Of a stretch of 64,000 nt of DNA, positions 1 through 11,200 are shown piece after piece. Origin of the DNA: Rhyacophila brunnea (lineage: Eukaryota > Arthropoda > Insecta > Trichoptera > Rhyacophilidae). Every line of letters begins with the position of its first letter. The first letter of the stretch is position 1. The stretch spans positions 1,674,001-1,738,000 of the forward strand of contig JAGYXB010000020.1 of NCBI GenBank assembly GCA_022495005.1, given 5' to 3'. Position numbers and translations under genes: made by a program. Under the pieces are notes generated by a model that made no database searches, was not told the origin of the DNA, and was given only the letters and a program-made list of their open reading frames with translations.

Positions 1-311
1 TTGCTTGTTAGCTACATATTTTGAAATATTTGAACTAGGTACAAATACATATTTTTTCAAAGTAATCTCAAATCAGATATTCTAGGTGCTAGGTACATTG
101 TATGGCTGGGAACTTTGCTTCCAATATTGGTCAAAATTGGATGAAATGTAGGTAATAATATTAAAAAAATGATATTAATAATTACTATTTGCTTACGGGC
201 TAGAAATTTGCCTCGCAGTCGATCTGTTCATGTTTGCATGAATCAGCCCAATGATGATTCAGGCCTCGTGGCCTTGGATCCTCTGAGGATGCCATGGTTT
301 AGGCGGTATCA
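1..311 (+). repeat. Partial LTR-like dispersed repeat (R family)
   Basis: From about base 52 to 311 this matches, in reverse complement, the sequence at 10063-10357, which is a bounded insertion flanked by ACAT. It ends with GGCGGTATCA, the same terminus as the other copy. Bases 1-51 do not match that copy. The short reading frame at 169-363 shows no recognisable domain and is unlikely to be a gene. An LTR fragment is the favoured reading because the other copy is bounded by TG and CA. Confidence 0.5.
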
Positions 312-391
312 ACGTAGATCATGTTGGCTACTACAGCCAGACTTCCGCAGCCTGGCTGCCTAGTGCGCGGCCAGCCTTAGAGTTAACAATG

Positions 392-504
392 GTATTGTTC
401 TTTTTATTTAATAAAACGCAATTTTTTGTAGTACTTATTCCACTTTTAATAAGTGGAATAAGTACTACAAAAAATTGCGTTTTATTAAATAAAAACAACA
501 ATAC
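392..504. repeat. Near-perfect hairpin, 54-bp arms
   Basis: The arms at 392-445 and 451-504 are reverse complements with one mismatch and a five-base loop. A direct repeat, agttaacaatgg, occurs at about 381-392 and 547-558, one on each side. A tiny foldback element or MITE core is likely. Nothing points to a coding role. Confidence 0.75.
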
Positions 505-640
505 AATGCAGTTCCACCATGAATTGACAGTTAACAAAATAAAAGAAGTTAACAATGGATTATGTGACTATTATATAAATATATGTGCCTATGCTAGAAA
601 AAAAATTTAAGGTCATCTGATAAGTATATACACCACCTAC

Positions 641-887
641 GATGGCCGCATGGCTTAAGCGCCAATCTATAGCGTCGAGGGTCCCAGGTTCGAATCCTGG
701 GTCTAGCAAGTACACATATTGTTTTTCAATTTGTGTATGAGTCAGGGTGTGGACCTAATAGGTTGAGCAAGTGGCTGACATCCATTTCTCGCAAAAATAA
801 AAAATCTGTTAATACAAACCTCCACTCTGTGGAGGCCCATATGATCTTATTAGGATCGGACATAGTCGAAAGAAAGAAGAAAAGATA
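641..887 (+). mobile_element. tRNA-derived SINE (family S1), near full length
   Basis: A tRNA-like head carries an A-box-like stretch (gatggccgcatggctta) and a B box GGTTCGAATCC at about 687-697. A family-specific body follows, containing the small palindrome cctccactctgtggagg, then an A/G-rich tail (gaaagaaagaagaaaag). Related copies lie at 9740-9952 (-), 46086-46320, 48389-48628 and 48918-49010. The head does not close a tRNA acceptor stem, so this is not a tRNA gene. Confidence 0.8.
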
Positions 888-1166
888 AGTATACATATAG
901 AACATCCACATAAAGTTTTTTTTATTGTGTAAACTTTCAATTCATGGTACAAATTGATTATTGATCCTGTATATTTAAGTCCCATCAGGTGTCTTATTTT
1001 TTTCAGGCATGTTTTAAAAAAACATGCCCAAAATATAGGTATCAATATATTACATTACATAATGAAACACTAATATGATACACAAATTAAAATTCTTGTG
1101 GTAGTTCCTGAAAATAATATATCTTATCAATTGATTTTTTCCTAAATCAATAGGTATATTATCTCA

Positions 1167-1578
1167 CAGTGACGAAGGGTGGTGGTAGGCTGTGGAGATC
1201 CAACATAAATAGTCTACACTAAACTTTGTCAGTTATACTTATTTTGTTTTCATTGATCTTAGAATACAAATTGCAGATGGTATTGGTTCGTTTTTAAAAT
1301 TCAATTAAACCCTGCATAAACTAAACCATAATAGATAAAAGATAAAAAAGTATTCTTTCATCTATAAGTAAACATAATTTTAGATACTTAGATAAAATAA
1401 TATTTTTTGTCTATTATGGTTTGGTTTAGGCAGGGTTTAATTGAATTATAGAAACTAACCACCATCATCTTCAATTAGAATTCTGTGTTCAATGAAAAAA
1501 AAATAAGTGGGACTGGTAAAGTTTAGTATGCATTATTTATGTCGGATATCCTCAGTCTACCTCCACTCTTCGCCACTG
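1167..1578. mobile_element. Long-TIR foldback MITE (family K), copy 1
   Basis: The element runs from cagtgacgaagggtgg to ccactcttcgccactg, and each half is largely the reverse complement of the other. Internal landmarks are the inverted motifs for aaaccctgcctaaac and ttattttcattgaact and a central AT-rich palindrome. It is non-coding. No clear target duplication remains at this copy. Confidence 0.75.
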
Positions 1579-1946
1579 CTACGTTGATATGTCAACTTGA
1601 AAGACTAGGCATTAACTGTCATAAATTGTGTTAATTGTTGTCGCTATTACTCTGGTTTATCAGCACTCTTCCCACCATAGACAACAATGAAACACGTGTT
1701 GCCGCAATATACAAGATAATAAATCACTTGTCCCCCTTAAATGAAAACTTAAATACAAATAAAAGTTCCAATCAATTGATCTCAATAGAGCAACGTATCC
1801 CCGGCAGTTAAGTGCGCTTCAATTACCTATTGTATCATTTCAGTAGTAGTCAACCATAATAGTAGCATGCAAAATTAAATATTTTTAACTTAAAATATTA
1901 AATTTGCATATAGGTACACTTAATAAAATTATTTATATTGACAACC

Positions 1947-2075
1947 CACCCATTGTGGCCTACTTGGAATAGTGCCTATCTCTGAAGTACTGAATCGATC
2001 CGGTACAATCCCACTGCTGGCAAAAATTTATGGTGTTTTTTCAATGTGTGCTTGATCCTGTTCAAGTTAAAATAT
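1947..2075 (+). mobile_element. Second tRNA-derived SINE family (S2), degraded copy
   Basis: It begins acccacccattgtggccta and continues with a tRNA-like D-arm/A-box region and a decayed B box. It is homologous to 2574-2690 and different from family S1. Confidence 0.45.
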
Positions 2076-2573
2076 ATTAAGTATAAAGTATATTATATAT
2101 TCTTTATAACACCACAATAGGCCAAGAGGTCCAATGACAGTAGTGTATATTGTAATAGAAGTGAAACAAATACACAAATATCCAGGCTTTGAGAAAATCA
2201 TAAAAATATATTATGACTTGAATTGAACTCAGAAATCCTGGATGAAAGGCCAGTATCTCACGCACTGCACCACGAGAGCCGCTTAAGTTAACAATTCGTC
2301 GCTGTAGGATTGGTTTGTCGAATAGACCAAATGTTCATGAGACGAAAAACAAATTTCATAATCACCTATATTTAAATACATGGAGATATTTAAATTGTTA
2401 TTTTTACAGCATATGAATGATGTATTCATTACCATTACAAAGTAATTTACAGAAAAGGATGGTTCTAGTCCATTTAGATACAAAAAAACATTCTGCATTA
2501 AAAGGTCGATTTTGACAAAAACGGATATTCGACAAATCAATCCTAGCGACGAATTGTTCCTTATAAAAAAACC

Positions 2574-2690
2574 AACCCACCCACAGTGGCCTAGTTAGTA
2601 AAGTGCCTATATTTGAAAAATTGGATCGCTGGTTCAATCGCTCCGGTGTCCAATATTGTTAGTATACAAGCAACATTTCAAAATACTTTT
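2574..2690 (+). mobile_element. Second tRNA-derived SINE family (S2), copy 2
   Basis: It begins acccacccacagtggcctag and has GGTTCAATCGC where the B box should be. The two S2 copies lie 600 bp apart in the same orientation. The sequence between them (about 2080-2570) shows no gene or repeat I recognise. Confidence 0.45.
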
Positions 2691-3008
2691 TTCAGAAATC
2701 ATAACTATAAGAAAGGTGTAAGACATTTTTAATGACTCGCCAACATATTGCGAAAATAGAAATTACATTACATAATATACTAAAACATGAATGTTTAAAA
2801 TAAAATGTTTATGATATCTGCATATATACATACCTACCTACATGTGCTTAAATGTATGAAACACTAATGATACAATTCTCTAGGGTGGACTAAATACCTG
2901 TTATATTTCGGCATATTACAGTTCACCGTGAACTTTTTTACCGGAAGAGATGGCCGTATAGCATTGAGATCAAGCAATGACGCGTTGCTCGTGGAGCATT
3001 ACAGACAG

Positions 3009-3824
3009 CAGTGGCGAAGGGTTGAGGAAAACTGTTAAGTTCCGTCGTAAATAGTGCACACTGAACATAGACAGTTAAGTATACGTATTTACTTTCATTG
3101 AACTCATACTACAATGTGTGCCTAAAAGCATAATTTTAGATATTTTATAGATGGAAAAATATTTTTTATTTATTATGGTTTGGTTAGACAGGTCAACCAA
3201 CACCATCTGTATATGTATTCTTAATTCAACGAAAACAAAATAAGATTGACTGAAAAAGTGTGTACTATTTTGTTGGATCACCCATAGCATACCTAAACAA
3301 TTATGGTTTAGTTTAAGCCAATGACATTAATATGGACGAAGCATCTGGAAAAAAAAAATGACACTCACTTTTTTGTTGGGTCTGCCGAATGGCATAATCT
3401 GTTCTAACGCCATTACAATAAAGGTGATATTGCTATAAATTCCCGATGCTTTTTGTCGGGTCTGCCAAATGGTTCGGTTCGAACGGTTCGCTCAAATGAA
3501 CATTGACACTAGAAACACTGTTCTAATGCCATTACAATAAAGGACATATTGCTATAAATTCCCAATGCGTAATATTGCATAATAGATATTCCGTGACGTC
3601 TACCTATACATGTGCATGAATTTACTTGCTAGCTACTGTATTGAGTGCATTGTCCATTAATAATGTCATTAGTTTAAGCAGGCTGTAATTGATTTTTAAA
3701 AACTAACCAGCACCATCTGCAAATTGTATTCTTAGTTCAATGAAAACAAATAAGTATGAATGACAAAGTTTAGTGTGCACTATAATAGCGAATCTTAACA
3801 GCCCACCTCCACCCCTCACCACTG
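3009..3824. mobile_element. Family K MITE, copy 2, interrupted by another element
   Basis: The outer ends are cagtggcgaagggttgag and cacccctcaccactg. The family's internal motifs occur on both sides of a 352-bp insertion at 3319-3670. With that insertion removed, the halves are mutually inverted as in copy 1. Confidence 0.7.
3319..3670. mobile_element. Nested MITE with exact 9-bp target duplication
   Basis: It is flanked by agtttaagc at 3310-3318 and 3671-3679. The terminal inverted repeats read caatgacattaatatggac and, inverted at the right end, aatgacattattaatggac. Inside are two direct repeats (about 3370-3448 and 3449-3568) carrying gggtctgccgaatgg-like and gccattacaataaagg blocks. The 9-bp duplication fits Mutator-like transposition. 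Confidence 0.7.
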
Positions 3825-4189
3825 ACAGAGAGTAATGCTCCAATTTTATTAGTTTCAATAAGAGTATTAATTTGACATTGATTGATATGAAATATCTGAT
3901 TACAACACTGTCATTATTATCATATCGTATATATATATACGATATATAAAATATGATTGTATTTCCAATTGACTTATCTACCAATTTTCTTCTGTCTTTC
4001 AATAAAGTATTTTATTAAGACATGAATTTGATCTCAATGCCATCGGTTTCCAATACAGCTCATGGTGAACTGTGGTGACACGGTAGAAGATAATATCTAT
4101 GCCAATTTGGAAAATTGTAAACATGCTCTTGATGACCATACAAATTATAATAAAAATAATTCAAAGCTTAGCACATCATAAACAATGCT

Positions 4190-4345
4190 CATTATTGAAC
4201 ATACATAATTTTGAAAAACACTTTCTGAGAAAATATATTATAACCAATAGAAAAGGGAGATGCAGGGCTCGAAAAAGATTTTTTCTATTGGTTATAATAT
4301 ATTTTCTCAGAAAGTGTTTTTAAAAATTATGTATGTTCAATAATT
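4190..4345. repeat. Foldback made of two inverted SINE bodies
   Basis: The left arm (about 4190-4253) and right arm (about 4282-4343) are reverse complements around agaaaacactttctgag-type sequence. The loop carries gggagatgcagggctcg, a relic of the tRNA-like head seen intact at 4597-4680. This looks like two head-to-head copies of the 4597-4815 element. Confidence 0.65.
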
Positions 4346-4596
4346 AGAATGGTACATTCTTAAATCTTGCGAATTATTCGTTGAATAAAAGAAATAGTTA
4401 ATTATAAATTATTCAAGTAAGTTACATCATAAAAAAATATTGGAGAAATCCACGACGTCGGTTAGTAATTGAAGTAATAGGTATCTACTTTGATTTAATA
4501 AACAAAAATCGATTGCCAAAGTAGCTTGATTTAGAAGAGTGCTGATGAGTGGGTATTAAAAGTGGCCAATAGTTAAAATTTGTCACAATTAGTATG

Positions 4597-4815
4597 TCAC
4601 CGCGTAGCATAGAGGTAATGGGCGGATGGGGCGTTAACCCGGGAGATGCAGGGTTCGATTCCCTGCTGGGGTGGCTTACTTTCTTCAAAAAAAGATTTTT
4701 TCTTTTGATTATAATATTATATTTTCTTAGAAAGTGTTTTTCAAAATTATGTATGTTCAATAATTAGATTGGTATATTCTTAAATAAATATTAGTTGAAT
4801 AAAAGAAATAGTTAA
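4597..4815 (+). mobile_element. tRNA-derived SINE (family S3)
   Basis: The tRNA-like head contains gtagcatagaggtaatgg and the B box GGTTCGATTCC near 4652-4662. The AT-rich body (about 4690-4815) is shared with 4280-4400. A true tRNA is unlikely because the acceptor ends do not pair. Confidence 0.6.
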
Positions 4816-5204
4816 TGCTCATTATAATAAAAGTAGTAAAGATAGAATAGATTATTATTAGATAAAAAGTTATCACAGGTAAAAATATTAAATAATAATA
4901 GTCATAAAAAACAAATGATAAAAATAATATTTTTATGTTATTTTAAATAATATAATATGACATTTATCTATCTATCTAGAATTTTATCTGATTATATTAT
5001 CATTGAAAACTAAACTCCACCCATTGTCTTGATTTTGTTATTGTTATTATGATTGAAGTCCTAGGTCACAAGCAAAATGTACACAAGCACTCTTCATTTG
5101 TCATTTGGTAACCGTTAGATATTATACTCATGGCAATATTGTTAATAATAAACCTAGCCTTTTAAAACCGTTTCATAATCCCAAGAGCGCTACGAGTTTC
5201 CAAA

Positions 5205-8200
5205 ATGATTGTGTTCTTAATTCTGTTATTCCTGTTTCTCTTCTACATTTATGTAACGTGGAACGATGGATTTTGGGAAAAGCTCGGTGTGGCTTTCGAT
5301 AAACCGACATTCTTTCTGGGAAATTTTAAAGATATTTTGAGCCGTAACAGACACGATGGAGTTATTGCAGCTGACATGTACAAGTAAGTCTAGTAATTAC
5401 TTAACTTAATCCTTTATCCACTTCTTAGGCATAGACTACACACAAAGCAGCGTGGGGGCGCGCATGCGAAAATTTTGCAAGTGGCATGGTGAATCAACGA
5501 AAATACAACGTAATCAAATATGGCAGAGCACACTGGTCGGGGCACACACGGGAATTTGGGTTTTGAGGCTACTGTCTAAAAATTCGCAGTGTCATTTCCA
5601 AGAATAATTATTGTTTGACAGTCGTCTTGTATTTTCCACGGTCATATCCTGCACGTGGGTATTCCATGACGTTGGAATCCGATTGGCTTTAAGAAAAGAA
5701 TGACCAGTTTTTACGTAGGCATTGAAATTTTGTAGAAGTGCCTAAAACGCCTTAAAAAACGACCGACATATGCATGAGCCCGGAAAAATGGAGCCACTAT
5801 ATGTTTCACATCTACATGTATGTAAATAGGAAGCCAGTGTTTGCGACGGCCGCTTGTTATTCTTCTAAAAAATTCAAATATGTAAAGGCCCTAAGACTCT
5901 CTTAAGGCTACTGTAGTATTTGATCAAATTAGATCAAATGACACATCTTTGACTAGATATGACATGAAGCAGCATGGCCCGCTTTTTTATCTCCTTATTT
6001 TTGTAAATACAGTTATTCTGTCTTCGTAAGGTTCTATAAAATAACTATTTCATAATCATTTAATAATAGATATGCCAGATGACTTGAGCCTACAACCTAC
6101 CGCTTCATAAGTGAATGATCCCATATTTATATTATGGATACTTATTTAGGTATTATGTATTATGATAAGTGCCCACAATGGATTTGCGGTGGAATTTAAC
6201 GGAAGGCTCAATTTCAATGTATGTTTGATCCAAAACAAGAACCCAATCACTTTGGCTAATGGCTAATGGCTAATCATTTACCATTACTTCTAAGAAAAGT
6301 AATGATGTGATTTTACTTGTGCGATGATCACATGGAATCATCACATCTGAATGCCTTGAAAAAATGGATGTTGTTGCAAACATCGCATAAGCAAAAACTC
6401 CACTTAAGTCTGCTGAGATAACCTCCACTCCATGGAGGTCCATTTGCTTTAGTATGTAGCAAAAATATTAATTAACCTTTTATTATTAATTGCTATATTA
6501 AGTAGGTACCTATTAATTTTTGCCATTAATATTTCAACAGAAAGTTTGATGGGTGTCCATATGTGGGGTATTTCAACTTCAGAGTGCCAAATCTTCTAGT
6601 GAGGGATCCAGATATAGCCAAAGACATCATCGTTAAGGATTTCAATAGCTTCCAGAGCACTGGATTCGAGGTGATCATTATTTTCATTAGCTATATTACC
6701 AACCAATTTTATTTTAAGCAAGGGCTGTAACACATAGAGGGTATTCTTCTTTTCAACTGGTGCCTACTATAATAACAATAAAATTTGAGAAGTGATGAAC
6801 ACAATTATTATTTAACACTTCCGTTACTGTAATGTCACCTTAAGTTACCCAGCCCATTAAACTCCAAATATTTCAGTTAATTATACACATGTACTCAGAA
6901 GCTATTTTCAAGGAAGCCTTACAAGGTGAATCGGTGGGTATTATGGTTAACGGCAAACATATTAACAATATACAATATGCTGATGATACTGTGCCGATTG
7001 CTGATAGTTTAAATTGTTTACATCAACTGGTAGAAAAGGTTAATGAGGTCAGTAATTCTTATGGTTTAAAAATGAACCTCAAGACAACAAAACTATTACT
7101 AGTATCAAAAATAGCGACACCAGACACCAACACAAATTTTGTTATTAACAGCGAACCAATCGAACGTGTGACCTATTATAAATATATAGGTACATGGGTC
7201 AATGAGAAATGGGACCAGTCTCAGGAAATAAAAACTAGAATTGAGATCGTAAGGAGCGCCTTTCTCAAAATGAGACGCCTCCTTAGCAATCGAGATCTTA
7301 ACCTAGGTCTGAGACTGCGTATGGTACGTTGTTATGTTCTCTCAATTCTTTTCTATGGTATGGAAGTATGGACGCTAAACCAAAAGATGTCACAGAGACT
7401 TGAAGCTTTCGAGATGTGGTTGTATAGACGCATCCTCAAAATTCCTTGGACTGACCGGGTGACAAATGTTGAAGTTCTCAATCGAATGGGAAGGACCGAG
7501 AAGTTCTACGTAGTATCAAAACCAGGAAACTACAGTACCTCGGCCACATTATGAGAGGACAAAAATACAGCATTCCCCAACTTGTCATTCAAGGAAAGAT
7601 CAATGGGAAGCGTAGCAGAGGACGGCGCCGCATTTTGTGGCTTAAGAACCTCCGTGATTGGTACGAGTGCAGCTCCACTGAACTGTTCCGGGTAGCAGAC
7701 GACAAAGATAAGATCGCCTTGATGGTGGCCGACCTCCGCTAGGGGATGGCACAATAAGAAGAAGATACACATCGCACATCTTCATATTTCAGCTATTTCT
7801 AGAATCATCAATATTATAGATCTAATTAAAATGTTATTATTTTCAAAATCAATAACATTATCCAGTAAATATATATAATTTATAAATATTCGTCAGATTT
7901 CATTTATCTATCATAAATTATAAATGCACATTGAGTGTCACATTCGTTTACAAACAAAAGGGATAATTATTCTAAAGGTATATCGTCGTTAAGATATGAA
8001 AACCTCGTAACTTCAAATTTTACGATATTGGGTTTTTTTACTTACTTTATAGCCAATTTTGAGCTATTAAGGTGTCAACTCATATGTGGTATTTATTTAT
8101 AGTTACTGAGATATTGACAAAAATCACAAACTCGTATATCAAGATTCTATTTTTATAAGTTGTAATACTCGTATTTTTCAAACAATCTTACTTAATGCCC

Positions 8201-11200
8201 CACATGCCCAACGTAGGTCAAAATGGAGCTTTTATGGTATTTTCAAAGCATTAGCCTGAACATTCCTTAAACGTTGTAGATAAACTATTTATATGATTTT
8301 GAAGCCTTTATGAAACATTTGATGACTTCATAAAGTATTTTTATTACATAATTATTATATATAGTATTCTTTTAAATCTCTCGATCTAATGTTTTAGAAT
8401 ATATTCATATTTCAGTACATCCATGTGCAGTAGAGGTGAGTTTGAAATACTGTCACCAGTTTGTGTACTCAAGTTTCGGATGAAACTACCCATACTCAGT
8501 ATGTGTGACCCAATAAACTTATTCTAAAAAACTTGTGATGATATCATCGCGAGTCGCTGTTCTGTGCACTCGCCAGTTGGTAGACTTTCAACACTATTGA
8601 CATTAAATGCACGCGAACGAGATAGCACTTGGTATATTTTAATTTATTAGTCTATTGCGTTCGAATGTATGAATAAGAGGTCATAAATTTTGTGTCGCAG
8701 CACAGTGAAAATGTCGCAAATTAAAAAAAATCACTGTTATTCATTTTTGTTAACAAGAATATTGTAACCTAACAGAAAAACAACTCACAACAATTTAAAA
8801 TGTGTTTTAAATTTTATAATAAATGGGACTTTTCAATAAGCGGAGCTCAGCGTATTTTTAGCGATTCTATTGAAGCCGATACACTGAGTAGTCTGAGTTC
8901 CCTGAGTCGATTCGTATTTCAAATACTAATATGGAGTTGGTTTTAGCTCCAGTTGAGTATGAAACTTTTGTCGCATACGCAAGCCAAACGCTCTATATAG
9001 TATTCCAAATACTAGTAAGTATTTTGGAACAAGTTTCGATACTAATTATTTTTAAATAGTGGTAGTAAGTATACTTAGTCTTCAAAGTCAACCAGTTTTC
9101 CCACCTCTAATGTGCAGTGGTATTAATATTTTTTTTAATTTTTAAACGCATTTATAAAACCATTAGTAAAATTAATGTTAACATTATATTATAGTGAGAT
9201 ATTTACGATAAAAATTATATTTAATAATCTCTGTGATCCCAAATTTGATAAGAATTAGGCATTTTATTATTGAAAAAATGGGCACGGTTAACACATTTGA
9301 AGATAATTCTAAAGATACTGATTATAAGCTATGTCTCTGACCATTCAAATGTGATAAACATCCTACGAATAATGATTATTTTATAATTTTATTATTATTG
9401 ACCTAAGAATAAGGTAGTAATTTTTTGAAATACTTCATTTCTATTAGCATTTCCCAGTGGTTAAGCTACAACATACCGCTGTAGCCATAAATTGATAAAC
9501 GATAACTGAAGTAGGGAGTAAGATCATGTTAACGCACGTGTTTGAACATGCACCTAACAGAAAAAAACCATTTTTTACTGATTTAACAATAGTTTCTTCT
9601 TCCTTGCTTTCATGTTACGGATATATCGTACTAATTTGGACCTAAATGTTGTAATATGCTTGATATTTTTAAATAATAATGTAGATAGCTACGCCACTAT
9701 TTCTTTTACATTTAAAAAGGATTATAATATTCCCCCGACCATGTCCGATCCTATTAAGATCATATGGGCCTCCACAATATGGAGGTTCGTATTAACAGAT
9801 TTTGTTTTTATGAGAAATGGATGTCAGCCACTTGCTCAACCCATTAGGTCCATACTCTGACTCATAAACAAATGAAGAACAATATGTGTACTTGCCAGAC
9901 CCAGGATTTGAACATGGGACCCACGACGCCTAAGCCGTGCGGTTATCGTGGGTATCTATAGTATTATAAGCAGTGGCGGCCCATGTATACGATATCTGGG
10001 GGTGCTGCAGTTGATTAACAATAAAAAAAATGTTAATTTGGATTATATTTTACCATTAACATTGATACCGCCTAAACCATGGCATCCTCAGAGGATCCAA
10101 GGCCATGAGGCCTGATCATCATTGGGCTGATTCATGCAAACATGAACAGATCGACTGCGAGGCAAATTTCTAGCCCGTAAGCAAATAGTAATTATTAATA
10201 TCATTTTTTTAATATTATTACCTACATTAGCCTTCATCCAATTTTGACCAATAGGTATTAAATTCGTACACTTACCTACATAAATATTGAAAGCAAAGTT
10301 CCCAGCCATACAATGTACCTAGCACCTAGAATATCTGATTTGAGATTACTTTGAAAAAATCCGTCGGCGTCTCCCGCCAATTCAAATTTATTTATTTTTT
10401 TTAAAATATTTTTTGTTAAATATTTTGTACGCTGTACTTTACTGTATTTATATTCCGAACAATAAACGCCCTGTTTTCGCCTGTACTTCCGCGTTGTCAA
10501 TCAACATAAACATGTCCTCGAAAGAAGAAGCAGACGATACCACCGTGACTTGACATGACATTACATCATCAGGGGGGTCCAGCGCATCATCCTACACCCC
10601 CCCCCCCTTTCGGAGGTGACAACATCAAAATTAAATATAAATTATTAATTATATTAATAATTAAAATAAAGAACTTTGCATAAATTGCTTGCAGAAATAA
10701 ATTTTAACAATGTTAATAAATCATTAAAGCTATATTTCTTTCATCGCTGTCGCGCGCGCGTGCTCATGTGCGAACACAGAAACGGCAAAATACTGTCGGA
10801 CCGGCAGTACCTATCAAGCTTCCAACTGCGAGCCCCGCTCCCCTCCTTCGTCCACTCGAGCATATTCCATTGAAAACGGTACTGCATAAAATCATAAAGA
10901 TGGTCACTTTTTGATATTAGTACAGCGGTGTATGATAATTATTGGATGTATCGGTACGCGGGCAAGCTTAATACATGCTTTAATAATATTGATATTTTCA
11001 TATAATATACATAAATTTATATATATTATAATATTATATTTTTCTCAATTTGCATGGGGGTGCTGCAGTTCCGCAGTGCATAATAATGTATTTAATGAAC
11101 AACTGAGTGTTACGCGGCTGGATTGTTCCATTTGTTATCATTATAATTATATATTTATCTTAAAACTGTGACAAAAAAAGAAAAGTTGGTCCATGTCTGC

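Noticed and set aside
651..720. Possible tRNA gene (strong B box GGTTCGAATCC)
   Set aside because: The acceptor strands do not pair and the same head begins several SINE copies with a shared body.
4597..4680. Possible tRNA gene with T-arm gggttcgattccc
   Set aside because: No matching acceptor stem, and the block is joined to a body repeated at 4280-4400.
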